Part shown: positions 46,501 to 56,388 of the stretch, one piece after another
How positions within the stretch are numbered: position 1 is the first letter of the stretch
Layout of the letters: every line of letters starts with the position of its first letter
Source: an uncultured Maritimibacter sp.
GTDB taxonomy: Bacteria; Pseudomonadota; Alphaproteobacteria; Rhodobacterales; Rhodobacteraceae
Assembly: GCA_913063035.1 (NCBI GenBank)
Contig: CAJXYS010000008.1
Location: forward strand, 1 to 64,000
Direction: 5' to 3'
Length of the DNA: 64,000 bases
Position numbers and translations under genes: made by a program
The notes under the pieces: model-generated
The model's database searches: none
Seen by the model: only the letters and a program-made list of their open reading frames with translations
What the model was told of the DNA's origin: nothing

Positions 46501-46546
46501 GTGACGGAGTCTGGCGGTTTCCCGGGTCCGGGTCCAGCCCCGTGCG

Positions 46547-46723
46547 TCAGCGGCGTTTCAAGTCGGCCGCGTCGAAGTGGATCCCGCGCTCGGCCAGCCA
46601 CGCGGCGAAATGCGCCGTCTTCGCCTCGAGCGAACAGGTGCCGGTCAGGCAGGACGGGTCATCCGCGTATGCCTGCCTGAGCTGGGTCTGCGTTGCGGTG
46701 TCCAGCTTGGCCCAGGGCGTCAT
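46547..46723 (-). CDS. Hypothetical 58-residue protein
   Basis: A small soluble frame, MTPWAKLDTATQTQLRQAY continuing to DFAADLKRR-like end, with two cysteines (DPSCLTGTC) three residues apart from each other around residue 25. The composition fits the host's coding pattern. It lies between the DUF2254 gene and the divergent thioredoxin. I recognise no family; the C-x4-C pair may be redox-active or structural. An ATG at 46783 would add 20 residues. Confidence 0.45.
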   Translation of the reverse strand: MTPWAKLDTATQTQLRQAYADDPSCLTGTCSLEAKTAHFAAWLAERGIHFDAADLKRR

Positions 46724-46815
46724 GGCGTGCTCCGTTTCCGTGCTGCACGGCTTGAACCTGCGCCGTGTTTTCACAATATACATGCAAACATATTTAATCG
46801 CAGGAGCAGCGCAAG

Positions 46816-47262
46816 ATGAGCGGCGCGATGAAAATGGTCTGCCACGACTGTGGCACGGTGAACCGCGTTCCCGCGGCCAGGCTGGGGGCAGGCCCCAAAT
46901 GCGGCACCTGCGGGACGAAGCTGACGGCGGGCAAGGTGCGGGAGCTCGATCTCAAGACCCTCGAGAAAAGCGTCAGGACCGACGACGTGCCGCTTCTCGT
47001 CGATTTCTGGGCGCCCTGGTGCGGCCCATGCCGGATGATGGCACCGGAGTTCGCCAAAGCCGGCGACATGCTCGCGCCCGGGGTCCGGCTCGCCAAGATC
47101 GATACCCAGTCGCACCCGGACGCGGCGATCCGCTACAGCATCCGGGGCATTCCCGCACTGATCCTGTTCCGGGGCGGGCGCGAGGTCGCGCGCAAGGCCG
47201 GGGCCATGCCGGCGGCGGGCATCGCGGCCTTCGTCCGCGCGCATGTGAAGACAGACGCATGA
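46816..47262 (+). CDS. trxC: Thioredoxin 2 (zinc-ribbon thioredoxin)
   Basis: A 148-residue TrxC-type disulfide reductase. The N-terminal zinc ribbon uses C9, C12, C29 and C32 (CHDCG and CGTCG), and the thioredoxin domain holds WCGPC at residues 68-72 with the cis-proline in IRGIPALILF. TrxC works in oxidative stress and is inducible by OxyR in E. coli. An AT-rich 90-bp stretch upstream holds the divergent promoter region. It ends 75 bp before tRNA-Ala. Confidence 0.93.
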   Translation: MSGAMKMVCHDCGTVNRVPAARLGAGPKCGTCGTKLTAGKVRELDLKTLEKSVRTDDVPLLVDFWAPWCGPCRMMAPEFAKAGDMLAPGVRLAKIDTQSHPDAAIRYSIRGIPALILFRGGREVARKAGAMPAAGIAAFVRAHVKTDA

Positions 47263-47298
47263 CCGGCGGGCGCGCCTGCGGCGCCGCCACAAGCGCGC

Positions 47299-47327
47299 TT
47301 GACACCGCTCGCGAAAAAAGCCACATC
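47299..47327 (+). promoter_or_regulatory. Promoter of tRNA-Ala
   Basis: TTGACA at 47299-47304 is a perfect -35 box. After a 17-bp spacer, CACATC at 47322-47327 is a modest -10. The start would be near 47334, just before the tRNA. A perfect -35 is usual for tRNA promoters in these bacteria. Confidence 0.65.
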
Positions 47328-47337
47328 AGGCGCCGTC

Positions 47338-47413
<76 letters not shown>

Positions 47414-47432
47414 GATTCCCAGGCTCAGGATC

Positions 47433-47960
47433 TCAGCGCACCGTCACCACGGTGCAGTTGGCGTGCTGGTTCACCTTGTGCGAGACGCTGCCCAGCAGAA
47501 GGCCCTTCAGACCGCCGAGCCCCCGGCTGCCCATCACGATCATGTCGGCGCCGATATCCTTCGCCGAGTCGAGGATCGTCTCGGCATAGTCGCCCGGCAG
47601 AACCCGGACGCTCACATCCTTGGCACCGCGGCTCTCGGCGCGGTCGGCGGCATCCTGCGCAAGCCGGTCGCCGAGGGCCGAAACGACCCGCGCCGTTTCG
47701 TCGGTGCTCTGGGTCAGGCGGAACAGATCGGTCATCGATCCCGGCATGTCGTCGAGCTTGGGCATCGTCTTTTCGGCCGTGTGGCGGACCAGGTGTTCGG
47801 CTTCGGCGAGGCGGTCCATCTCCTCGGCCTCGCGGCCGTGCATCAGGACATGCAGCACGGTCAGCTTCGCGTCGAAGGCCGCGGCCATGTCGGCGGCCAT
47901 GTCGACCGCTTTCCGCGCGGTGTCGGATCCGTCGGTCGCGACAAGGATCTTCTGGGTCAT
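47433..47960 (-). CDS. Universal stress protein (UspA family)
   Basis: A 175-residue single-domain Usp. It opens KILVATDGSDTARKAVDMA and ends with the ATP-type loop IVMGSRGLGGLKGLLLGSVSHKV, so nucleotide binding is likely (G-2x-G-9x-G-S pattern). The middle carries an extra 25-residue helical insert (MHGREAEEMDRLAEAEHLV). A GGAGGAG ribosome site precedes the ATG. An FNR-like box lies 81 bp upstream, spaced for class II activation, so low-oxygen induction is likely. Confidence 0.92.
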   Translation of the reverse strand: MTQKILVATDGSDTARKAVDMAADMAAAFDAKLTVLHVLMHGREAEEMDRLAEAEHLVRHTAEKTMPKLDDMPGSMTDLFRLTQSTDETARVVSALGDRLAQDAADRAESRGAKDVSVRVLPGDYAETILDSAKDIGADMIVMGSRGLGGLKGLLLGSVSHKVNQHANCTVVTVR

Positions 47961-47999
47961 CTCGCTCCTCCTTCGTTTTCGATCCGGGCGTCCGGACCT

Positions 48000-48035
48000 G
48001 AAACGAAAATAGGCCCGCCGGGTTCCGGCGGGCCT
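48000..48035 (-). terminator. Intrinsic terminator of the cold-shock gene
   Basis: A perfect 11-bp hairpin, AGGCCCGCCGG at 48011-48021 with CCGGCGGGCCT at 48025-48035, is followed on the minus strand by ATTTTCGTTTC. It lies 45 bp after the csp stop and has the full features of a Rho-independent terminator. Confidence 0.85.
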
Positions 48036-48048
48036 TGAGGCAGATCAA
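48035..48048 (-). promoter_or_regulatory. FNR-like box upstream of the universal stress gene
   Basis: On the minus strand TTGATCTGCCTCAA matches TTGAT-N4-ATCAA at 9 of 10 positions. The centre is about 42 bp upstream of a start expected near 48000, and TATTTT at 48011-48006 sits at the -10 position, which is the class II FNR layout. The box touches the csp terminator, and the -10 lies at the hairpin's edge. Confidence 0.7.
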
Positions 48049-48080
48049 TCCGGGCCGAAACCCGGCTTGTCCGATCGAGA

Positions 48081-48290
48081 TCAGTCAGCCAGGGCGAGGT
48101 TGCCGGCCGACTCGCGGCCGTCACGGCCGGTTTCCAGGTCGAAGGTGACCTTCTGGCCGTCCTCGAGGCCGGTCAGGCCGGCGCGCTCGACGGCGGAGAT
48201 GTGGACGAAAATGTCCTTGGAGCCGCCCTCGGGTTGGATGAAGCCGTAGCCTTTGGTGGAGTTGAACCACTTCACGGTGCCATTAGCCAT
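48081..48290 (-). CDS. Cold-shock family protein
   Basis: A 69-residue-class CSD protein (68-69 residues counting from ATG 48290) that binds single-stranded RNA and DNA. RNP1 is KGYGFIQP and RNP2 is [13 protein letters not shown], both intact, with [12 protein letters not shown] at the start. A GGAGA lies 11 bp before the ATG. Whether it is cold-induced or constitutive cannot be told. A strong terminator follows. Confidence 0.95.
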   Translation of the reverse strand: MANGTVKWFNSTKGYGFIQPEGGSKDIFVHISAVERAGLTGLEDGQKVTFDLETGRDGRESAGNLALAD

Positions 48291-48612
48291 TTGATATGTC
48301 TCCATATTTTTCACTGCCCACGGTATTGCGGCAGCTCGGCGCAGTCAGTGCTTAATCGAGTCACTGTGGCCGGTAAGGGAGACAGCAGGTCGATAGAGAG
48401 TAACGTCGCAGCGCTCATATGGGCCAACAGGGCGGGCATTGCAAGGGGAATCACCCTATGCTGTCCTCGGGTTGGCCCCCGGACCCCGGCATTTCTCTGC
48501 CGATCCGCGGCCGGCCGGTTGCAGCACCGGGCCTGCACGCATAGCTGGCCTGCAAGGCCGGGGGTTCGCGCGCGCGGGCCGGACCCGGCTGGAGATGGAA
48601 AAAGGAGATTTC
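48291..48612. other. Divergent intergenic region between csp and the DUF4168 gene
   Basis: About 320 bp with no supported gene. It must hold the csp leader and promoter on the left and the DUF4168 promoter on the right. The stretch at 48300-48440 is AT-richer than its surroundings. No riboswitch or terminator recognised. Confidence 0.5.
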
Positions 48613-48975
48613 ATGAAACTCGCAGGAAAGACCGCCGGCGCCGCCGCGGCGCTCGGACTCGCCATCGCGGCCGCCGCAATGCCGGTCGCGGCACAGGAGG
48701 CCGATTTCAGCGACGCGCGGCTCGATTCATTCGTGCAGGCGGTCATCGACATCGCCGAATTGCGCCAGAAATACGAGGTCCAGATGGCCGAGGCCGGCGG
48801 CGAAGCCGAGCAACAGAAGCTGGCGGAGGCCTTCCAGTCGGAGGCCATCGCCGTGGTCGAGGCGGCCCCGGATCTGACCGTCGATCAGTATGTCGAGATC
48901 GGTCAGCAGGCGACCGAGGACGCCGAACTCGGCGCGCGTATCCGCGAGATGCTCGCCGCCCGGATGGACGGCTGA
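48613..48975 (+). CDS. DUF4168 exported protein
   Basis: A 120-residue protein with a signal peptide (MKLAGKTAGAAAALGLAIA..., cleavage at VAAQ-EA). The mature part is acidic and helical with FSDARLDSFVQAVIDIAELRQKY, the DUF4168 hallmark. The ATG at 48613 has AAAGGAGA upstream. The family is periplasmic and of unknown function. A structured intergenic region follows. Confidence 0.8.
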   Translation: MKLAGKTAGAAAALGLAIAAAAMPVAAQEADFSDARLDSFVQAVIDIAELRQKYEVQMAEAGGEAEQQKLAEAFQSEAIAVVEAAPDLTVDQYVEIGQQATEDAELGARIREMLAARMDG

Positions 48976-49025
48976 CAGGCGCCGCGGCGGCCCGCCCAGC
49001 AGCCTGGCGGGCCGCCGTGGAAGAA

Positions 49026-49085
49026 TGTCCAATTTTCGACGGAAAAATGGCGCGATATGGGCGCTTTCGCGCCTCGATTTGGACA
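49026..49085. repeat. Nested inverted repeats after the DUF4168 gene
   Basis: An outer pair, TGTCCAA at 49026-49032 and TTGGACA at 49079-49085, encloses an inner pair, GGCGCGA at 49049-49055 and TCGCGCC at 49067-49073. Together they can fold into an interrupted stem-loop of 60 nt. A 22-codon frame with ATG at 49047 overlaps it. It may be the end of the DUF4168 message or a leader for the small gene downstream. Confidence 0.45.
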
Positions 49086-49174
49086 CGGGTGCAGCGCATG
49101 GTTGAGTCATCATAACACAAAAAGGCGGTCCGACAGCCCGCCGCGAGCCACCAACGCATCAGAGGATCAAAACC

Positions 49175-49360
49175 ATGTCGCACCTTCTTCAGAAAGCCCG
49201 CAACGGTCGTGTGAGTGCCCTGGAAAGCTGCCGCGAGCGCGCCGGCGAAACCCCCTTCGGAACCGGCGCCGAGGCACGGTTCCGCATGCAGCGCCAGGTG
49301 CGCAGCCTGTCCTTCGTGTCGTCCCGCGGGTCCGGCCGCGGCGAGATCCTCCCGGGCTGA
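49175..49360 (+). CDS. Hypothetical 61-residue basic protein
   Basis: A small arginine- and serine-rich protein (MSHLLQKARNGRVSALESCR and on) with no membrane segment. An AGAGGA ribosome site precedes the ATG at 49175, and a strong terminator follows 44 bp after the stop, so the stretch is probably a real transcript. I recognise no family. Confidence 0.45.
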   Translation: MSHLLQKARNGRVSALESCRERAGETPFGTGAEARFRMQRQVRSLSFVSSRGSGRGEILPG

Positions 49361-49403
49361 ACGCCGGTCCAGGCGTCGCGATTTCCCTCGCAACGCGTCC
49401 CAG

Positions 49404-49436
49404 GGGCGCCCGCAGGCCAGGCCGCGGGCGCCCTTT
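49404..49436 (+). terminator. Intrinsic terminator between the 61-residue gene and ettA
   Basis: A perfect 10-bp stem, GGGCGCCCGC at 49404-49413 and GCGGGCGCCC at 49424-49433, is followed by TTTCGCG. It lies between convergent genes and may end both. Confidence 0.75.
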
Positions 49437-49469
49437 CGCGTTGGGCGCCCGGGGCGCCGGCCGGATCCC

Positions 49470-51125
<1,656 letters not shown>

Positions 51126-51240
51126 GAAGGAACCGCCTCTGGTCTGGTGTTTCGGATCAAGGCGGTAGATACCGATTCCGCTGGACAAGGGCAATGTGCG
51201 GATGGATACGCTCTGCCCGTCCAGGGAACGGAGGACGATT

Positions 51241-51849
51241 TTGCGCGAGGGCTTTCCGAAAGCCGAGCCCGGCATGCGGATCGGGTTGCTGGGCGGGTCC
51301 TTCGATCCGGCCCATCAAGGCCATGTCCATGTCACCCGCCATGCGCTCAAGCGGTTTGCGCTGGACCGCGTCTGGTGGCTGGTCAGCCCGGGCAACCCGC
51401 TCAAGCGTCATGGCCCCGCGCCGCTGGCGCACCGGATGACGGTGGCGCGGGAGGTGATGCGCCACCCGCGGGTCGCGGTCACGGACATCGAGGCGCGGAT
51501 CGGCACGCGCTACACGGCCGAGACGCTGAACGAATTGATGGCGCGCTACGCGGGCGTCCGTTTCGTCTGGCTCATGGGGGCCGACAACCTGGCCAGTTTT
51601 CATCGCTGGCAGCGCTGGGACTGGATCATGGAAACCGTGCCCGTCGGTGTGCTGGCCCGGCCGGGGCAGCGGATTTCCGCCCGGCTCTCGCCCGCGGCGC
51701 GGGCCTTTGCGCGCTACAAGGTACCGGCGGCGATGGCTCCGCGGCTGGCCTTTTGCAGGCCGCCGGCCTGGTGTTTCCTCAATGTGCCGATGGTCGATAT
51801 CTCGTCGACCGCCATCCGGCGTGCGGGCGCGTGGCAGTCGCAGGGTTGA
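51241..51849 (+). CDS. nadD: Nicotinate-nucleotide adenylyltransferase
   Basis: A 202-residue enzyme that joins nicotinate mononucleotide and ATP to deamido-NAD, the step before Nad[15 protein letters not shown] is the phosphate-binding loop with the H-x-x-H motif, and the closing VDISSTAIR is the second nucleotide motif. A TTG at 51241 with GGAGGA 7 bp upstream is the preferred start; an ATG at 51274 (MRIGLLGG) is the alternative and leaves the catalytic core intact. It is followed 31 bp later by a PBP4-type gene on the same strand. Confidence 0.92.
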   Translation: MREGFPKAEPGMRIGLLGGSFDPAHQGHVHVTRHALKRFALDRVWWLVSPGNPLKRHGPAPLAHRMTVAREVMRHPRVAVTDIEARIGTRYTAETLNELMARYAGVRFVWLMGADNLASFHRWQRWDWIMETVPVGVLARPGQRISARLSPAARAFARYKVPAAMAPRLAFCRPPAWCFLNVPMVDISSTAIRRAGAWQSQG

Positions 51850-51880
51850 GCGCGCCCGGTTCCTCGGTTTAACTCGGCCC

Positions 51881-53380
51881 ATGGCACAGGGCCGCGACTC
51901 CTTCGATCCGATCCGCCGCGCCGTTCTCGGCGGGCTCTTGTCCGGCGTGGGCAGCGCGGCCATGGCCGGGGCGCCGCCGACCTCGCTGCGGCCGCGCCCG
52001 CGCGGGCGGCTTCTGCCGCGCCGCGCGGTCGCCGCGCCCGAGACCCTGATAGAGCAGGCCAAGATCTCGGGGCAGGTCAGCTTCGCGGTGGCCGATGCCG
52101 ATACCGGCGAAATCCTCGAGACGCGCAGCCCGCTTCTGCGCCAGCCCCCGGCCAGCGTCGCCAAGACGGTCACCACGCTCTACGCGCTCGAGACGCTGGG
52201 GCCGGCCTACCGCTTCCAGACCCGGCTCGTGGCGACCGGGCCGGTGGAAGAGGGCGCCGTGAAGGGTGACCTCGTGCTGCAGGGCGGCGGCGACCCGACG
52301 CTCGATACCGATGCGCTGGCGGCACTCGCCCGCGATCTCAAGTCATACGGGATCGAGCGGGTCGCGGGGCGCTTCCTCGTCGATGCCAGCGCGCTGCCGG
52401 ACTTGCCCCATATCGATCCGGGCCAGCCGGATCATGTCGGCTACAACCCGGCGATCTCGGGGCTCAACCTGAACTTCAACCGCGTTTTCTTCGAATGGAA
52501 GCGGGGCGCGGGGGGCTACGACCTGACGATGGATGCCCGCTCGGCCCGCTATCGCCCGCGCGTCAGCATCGCGCAGATGGAGGTCGTCGACCGCGCCCAC
52601 CCGGTCTACACCTATTCCGAGAGCGCCGGCCGCGATGCCTGGACCGTCTCCAAGAAGGCGCTGGGCAGCGGTGGCGGGCGCTGGCTGCCGGTCCGCCGGC
52701 CCGGGGGCTATGCCGGCGAGGTCTTCCACACCATCGCCCGCGCCGAGGGGATCGCGCTGTCGAAACCGACGCCGGGACAGGGCAGCGGGGCCGTGCTGGC
52801 CCAGCACTCGAGCGCCGAGCTTTCGGTGATCCTGCAGGACCTGCTGAAGTATTCCACAAACCTGACCGCCGAGACCGTCGGGCTGACTGCGACGCGGGCC
52901 CGGGGGGCGCCGGACGGGTCGCTGGCGGCCTCGGCCCGGGCGATGTCGGACTGGGCCATCGAACGCCACGCTGTCCGGCACATGGCATTGGTGGATCATT
53001 CGGGGCTAGGCCCGGACTCGCGCGTGTCGGCGCGCGCGATGCTGCAGATGCTGCTGTCTTCGGGCTGGGACGGGCCACTCCGGCCGCTGTTGAAGCCGGT
53101 GCGTTTCAAGGACGAGCGCGGCCGGCCGATGCGGAACCATCCGGTCGAGGCGGTCGCCAAGACCGGGACGCTGAATTTCGTCAGCGGGCTCGCGGGATAC
53201 TTCCAGGTGCCCGGCGGGCGCCGCATGGCCTTTGCCATTTTTGCCGCGGACTTGCCGCGGCGTGCGGCGATCCCGCCCCAGAACCGCGAACGCCCGCCGG
53301 GTGCGCGGCCCTGGGCGGTGCGGGCGCGCGCGCTGCAGCAGGACCTGATCGAACGCTGGGCGCAGCTTTACGGGGCGTGA
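51881..53380 (+). CDS. dacB: D-alanyl-D-alanine carboxypeptidase/endopeptidase (PBP4 type)
   Basis: A class C penicillin-binding protein of 499 residues that trims D-Ala or cuts crosslinks in peptidoglycan. Motifs are SxxK as ASVAKT near residue 90, SxN as YSTNLTAE and KTG as AKTGTLNF. The large insert between the first two motifs marks the PBP4 family. The N-terminus has RRAVLGGLL, a twin-arginine-like signal instead of an ordinary Sec one. It follows nadD closely and is convergent with a TerB-like gene. Confidence 0.9.
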   Translation: MAQGRDSFDPIRRAVLGGLLSGVGSAAMAGAPPTSLRPRPRGRLLPRRAVAAPETLIEQAKISGQVSFAVADADTGEILETRSPLLRQPPASVAKTVTTLYALETLGPAYRFQTRLVATGPVEEGAVKGDLVLQGGGDPTLDTDALAALARDLKSYGIERVAGRFLVDASALPDLPHIDPGQPDHVGYNPAISGLNLNFNRVFFEWKRGAGGYDLTMDARSARYRPRVSIAQMEVVDRAHPVYTYSESAGRDAWTVSKKALGSGGGRWLPVRRPGGYAGEVFHTIARAEGIALSKPTPGQGSGAVLAQHSSAELSVILQDLLKYSTNLTAETVGLTATRARGAPDGSLAASARAMSDWAIERHAVRHMALVDHSGLGPDSRVSARAMLQMLLSSGWDGPLRPLLKPVRFKDERGRPMRNHPVEAVAKTGTLNFVSGLAGYFQVPGGRRMAFAIFAADLPRRAAIPPQNRERPPGARPWAVRARALQQDLIERWAQLYGA

Positions 53381-53386
53381 GCCGGG

Positions 53387-53821
53387 TCAGACCGTCAGGT
53401 GACGCGCCCGCGCGCCCTGTTCGATGGCCGCGCCGTGCAGGCGGTCGATGTTGAGCTGGTAGCGGATTTCCTCGAGCAGGCGCAGTTCCGTTTCGCCGAG
53501 GCGCCCGTCCGCCGCCGCCACGTCGCAGGCCAGCGCGTAGGCGGTCTCGTTCAGCCGCTCCGGCAGGCTCTCGCGGATGAGGGCGAAATAGGCGTCGAGC
53601 CCGTCCTCCTCTTCGAACAGGTCGAACACCGTCTCGGAAATCCAGCGCATCCGGTCGATGTCGTAATTCGCGAAGACCGGCAGCAGGTTCACGATCGACT
53701 GGATGGTGACCAGTTCCGAGGTCCGGATATCCTCGTCGGAAGCCGAAATGCCGATCATGACCGCGATCAGCGCATCCTGCGGCGTCAGGGTGGGAAGGTC
53801 TCTGGTCACGGCGTTCTCCAT
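53387..53821 (-). CDS. TerB-like tellurite resistance family protein
   Basis: A 144-residue all-helical acidic protein of the TerB/COG3793 group, with the typical ALIAVMIGISASDEDIRTSE and ACDVAAADGRLGETELRLLEEI segments. The two acidic loops (SDEDI and ADGRLGE) resemble metal-binding turns. TerB members are linked to tellurite resistance and stress response, but stand-alone copies like this have unknown roles. The ATG at 53821 starts MENAVTRDL; an upstream ATG lacks support. Confidence 0.75.
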   Translation of the reverse strand: MENAVTRDLPTLTPQDALIAVMIGISASDEDIRTSELVTIQSIVNLLPVFANYDIDRMRWISETVFDLFEEEDGLDAYFALIRESLPERLNETAYALACDVAAADGRLGETELRLLEEIRYQLNIDRLHGAAIEQGARARHLTV

Positions 53822-53928
53822 GCGTCTCTGCAGCTGCACAATATTGACGGCGCGCTGGGCGGGCAATAGGTAGCGGGCCTGACCGCGCGGCAGGGGCCGC
53901 GCCCACCAATCAACCCGGAAGTAGAGAC

Positions 53929-55515
53929 ATGTCTGATCTGCGCGACGCCGCGATGAAGTCCAAGGCCTGGCCGTTCGAGGAAGCCCGCCGCATCCTCAAA
54001 CGTTACCAGAAGGCCGCGCCCGAGAAGGGCTATGTTCTCTTCGAGACGGGCTACGGGCCGTCGGGGCTGCCCCATATCGGCACCTTCGGCGAGGTCGCGC
54101 GCACCACGATGGTGCGCCGCGCCTTCGAGACGATCTCGGACATCCCGACCAGGCTGATCTGTTTTTCCGACGACATGGACGGGCTGCGCAAGGTACCCAC
54201 CAACGTGCCGAACCAGGAGCAGATGCAACAAGACCTGAACCTGCCCCTGACCAGGGTGCGCGATCCCTTCGGCACCCATGACAGTTTCGGCCATCACAAC
54301 AATGCCCGGCTGCGGGCCTTCCTCGACCGGTTCGGCTTCGAGTACGAGTTCGCGTCCTCGACCGAATATTATGCCTCCGGCCGGTTCGACGCGGCGCTGA
54401 TGACCGTTTTGGAACGCTTCGACAAGATCATGGAGATCATGCTGCCGAGCCTCGGCGGGGTCGAGGCCGAACGGGTCAAGACCTATTCGCCCTTCCTGCC
54501 GGTCAGCCCCAAGACCGGCCACGTCCTTCAGGTGCCCACGCTGGAGCGCAACGTCGAGAAAGGCACCATCGTCTACCAGGAGCCCGACGGCGAGAAGATC
54601 GAGGTGCCGGTCACCGGCGGCCATGTGAAGCTTCAGTGGAAGCCCGACTGGGGCATGCGCTGGGCCGCGCTCGGCGTCGATTACGAGATGTATGGCAAGG
54701 ACCTGATCCCGTCGGCGGAACTCAGCTCGAAGATCTGCCGCGCGCTGGGCACGCCGCAGCCTGAACTGTTCAACTACGAGCTTTTCCTCGACGAGAACGG
54801 GCAGAAGATCTCGAAGTCCAAGGGCAATGGCCTCAGCATGGAAGAATGGCTGACCTATGCCAGCCCCGAGAGCCTGTCGCTCTTCATGTACCAGAAGCCC
54901 AAGACGGCCAAGCGGCTCTATTTTGACGTGATCCCGAAGGCCGTGGACGAGTATCACCAGCATCTCCGCGCCTTCGAGACCCAGGATGCGGCCGGCCAGT
55001 TGAACAACCCGGCCTGGCACATACACGAGGGCCGGCCGCCGAAATCGACGATGGTCGTGCCCTTCGCCATGCTGCTGAACCTTGCCGCGGTCTCGGGCGC
55101 CGAGGACAAGGACCGGCTCTGGGGCTTCATCAAGCGCTATGCCCCCGACGCGAGCCCCGAGGCCAATCCCGATCTCGACGCCGCGGCCGAATTCGCAGTG
55201 CGCTATTTCCGCGATTTCGTGGCCCCCACGCGCGAATTCCGCGCGCCCAGCGACGCGGAGCGCGCCGCGATGGAGGATCTTGCCGGGCGCCTGCGCGCCT
55301 GGGAGGACGGGCTCGACGCCGAGGCGCTCCAGAGCGTCGTCTTCGCGGTCGGCAAGGAGCATGGCTTCGAGCCGCTGCGCGACTGGTTCAAGGCGCTCTA
55401 CGAGGTGCTTCTTGGGGCCAGCCAGGGCCCGCGTTTCGGCGGCTTCATCGCCCTCTACGGCATCGATGAGACCGTCGCGCTGATCGAAAGGGGTCTTGCG
55501 GGCGAGCTGGGCTGA
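53929..55515 (+). CDS. lysK: Class I lysyl-tRNA synthetase
   Basis: A 528-residue archaeal-type (class I) lysyl-tRNA synthetase, a form found in most Rhodobacterales in place of the usual class II enzyme. The HIGH-type motif is [13 protein letters not shown] near residue 47 and the KMSKS motif is KISKSKGNG. The C-terminal helical anticodon domain follows. Length is normal. It is divergent from the TerB-like gene and monocistronic. Confidence 0.96.
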   Translation: MSDLRDAAMKSKAWPFEEARRILKRYQKAAPEKGYVLFETGYGPSGLPHIGTFGEVARTTMVRRAFETISDIPTRLICFSDDMDGLRKVPTNVPNQEQMQQDLNLPLTRVRDPFGTHDSFGHHNNARLRAFLDRFGFEYEFASSTEYYASGRFDAALMTVLERFDKIMEIMLPSLGGVEAERVKTYSPFLPVSPKTGHVLQVPTLERNVEKGTIVYQEPDGEKIEVPVTGGHVKLQWKPDWGMRWAALGVDYEMYGKDLIPSAELSSKICRALGTPQPELFNYELFLDENGQKISKSKGNGLSMEEWLTYASPESLSLFMYQKPKTAKRLYFDVIPKAVDEYHQHLRAFETQDAAGQLNNPAWHIHEGRPPKSTMVVPFAMLLNLAAVSGAEDKDRLWGFIKRYAPDASPEANPDLDAAAEFAVRYFRDFVAPTREFRAPSDAERAAMEDLAGRLRAWEDGLDAEALQSVVFAVGKEHGFEPLRDWFKALYEVLLGASQGPRFGGFIALYGIDETVALIERGLAGELG

Positions 55516-55781
55516 GCCGGCGCCGCGCCGCGTCCCGGACCATCCATCGGATCTGCCGGCGTGCCGGCGGCGCATCGGGTCCGTGGGCGATGCGGCACGC
55601 GGCGCGCGGCCCGTTTCAGGCCGGCCGGCGGATCCCCGGACAGCACGATAGACCGCCGGCTCGTGGCGGTGGCCGAGACAGGCGCCCAGCTCTTTTGCCC
55701 CGGCGCCCCGGGCCGAAATTGAAACCGCCTGCCCCTTTGATCCGTATGTCAGGTAGCTGGTCTGAACCGAAAGGAAACCCG

Positions 55782-56189
55782 ATGCGCCGCCTCGCCCTTG
55801 TCGTTACGCTCTTCGTGGCGGTCGCGGGACCGCTCCGGGCAGAGCCGGATCCGCAGGCGATCCAGGGGATCATCTCGTCCCAGATCGAGGCCTTTCTGGC
55901 CGAGGATGCCGATGCCGCCTTTGCCTTCGCCGCCCCGAACATCAAGCGGCGCTTCGGCACGCCCGAGGTTTTCGGCCGCATGGTCCGGCAGGGATACCCG
56001 ATGGTCTGGGCGCCGGAGGACCTGCGGTATCTCGAGCTGCGCCGGATCGCCGGCACCTGGTACCAGAAGGTGCTGATCACCGATGACGACGGGGCGCTGC
56101 ACGTTCTCGACTATGCCATGACCGAGACCGCGGATGGCTGGCGGATCGCCGGTGTGCAGATCCTGCCGGCGCCGGAGGTCGGCGTCTGA
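55782..56189 (+). CDS. DUF4864 exported protein
   Basis: A 135-residue protein with a signal peptide (MRRLALVVTLFVAVAGPLRA-EPD). The mature part has an NTF2/SnoaL-like look, with ISSQIEAFLAEDADAAFAFAAPNIKRRFG and a closing ADGWRIAGVQIL, both hallmarks of DUF4864. GAAAGGAAA lies before the ATG. The family is periplasmic with unknown function. Confidence 0.82.
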   Translation: MRRLALVVTLFVAVAGPLRAEPDPQAIQGIISSQIEAFLAEDADAAFAFAAPNIKRRFGTPEVFGRMVRQGYPMVWAPEDLRYLELRRIAGTWYQKVLITDDDGALHVLDYAMTETADGWRIAGVQILPAPEVGV

Positions 56190-56388
56190 CGGCCGTGGCG
56201 TAGGGGGGCACGCGCACCGCGCGGTCGGTTCACCCTTGCGAAAGACCTGTCCCTGACCCTTTTGCGCGATCCTCCGCCCGGCGTGGCGGCGGTCGCGTAT
56301 CTCGGAGAGTCTCACTGATCCTCGCCCGGCCGGTCCGGGTGGCAGGCCGCGTCCGGCCGCCGGGCGGGGACTTGTAAAAGGACAGGTC

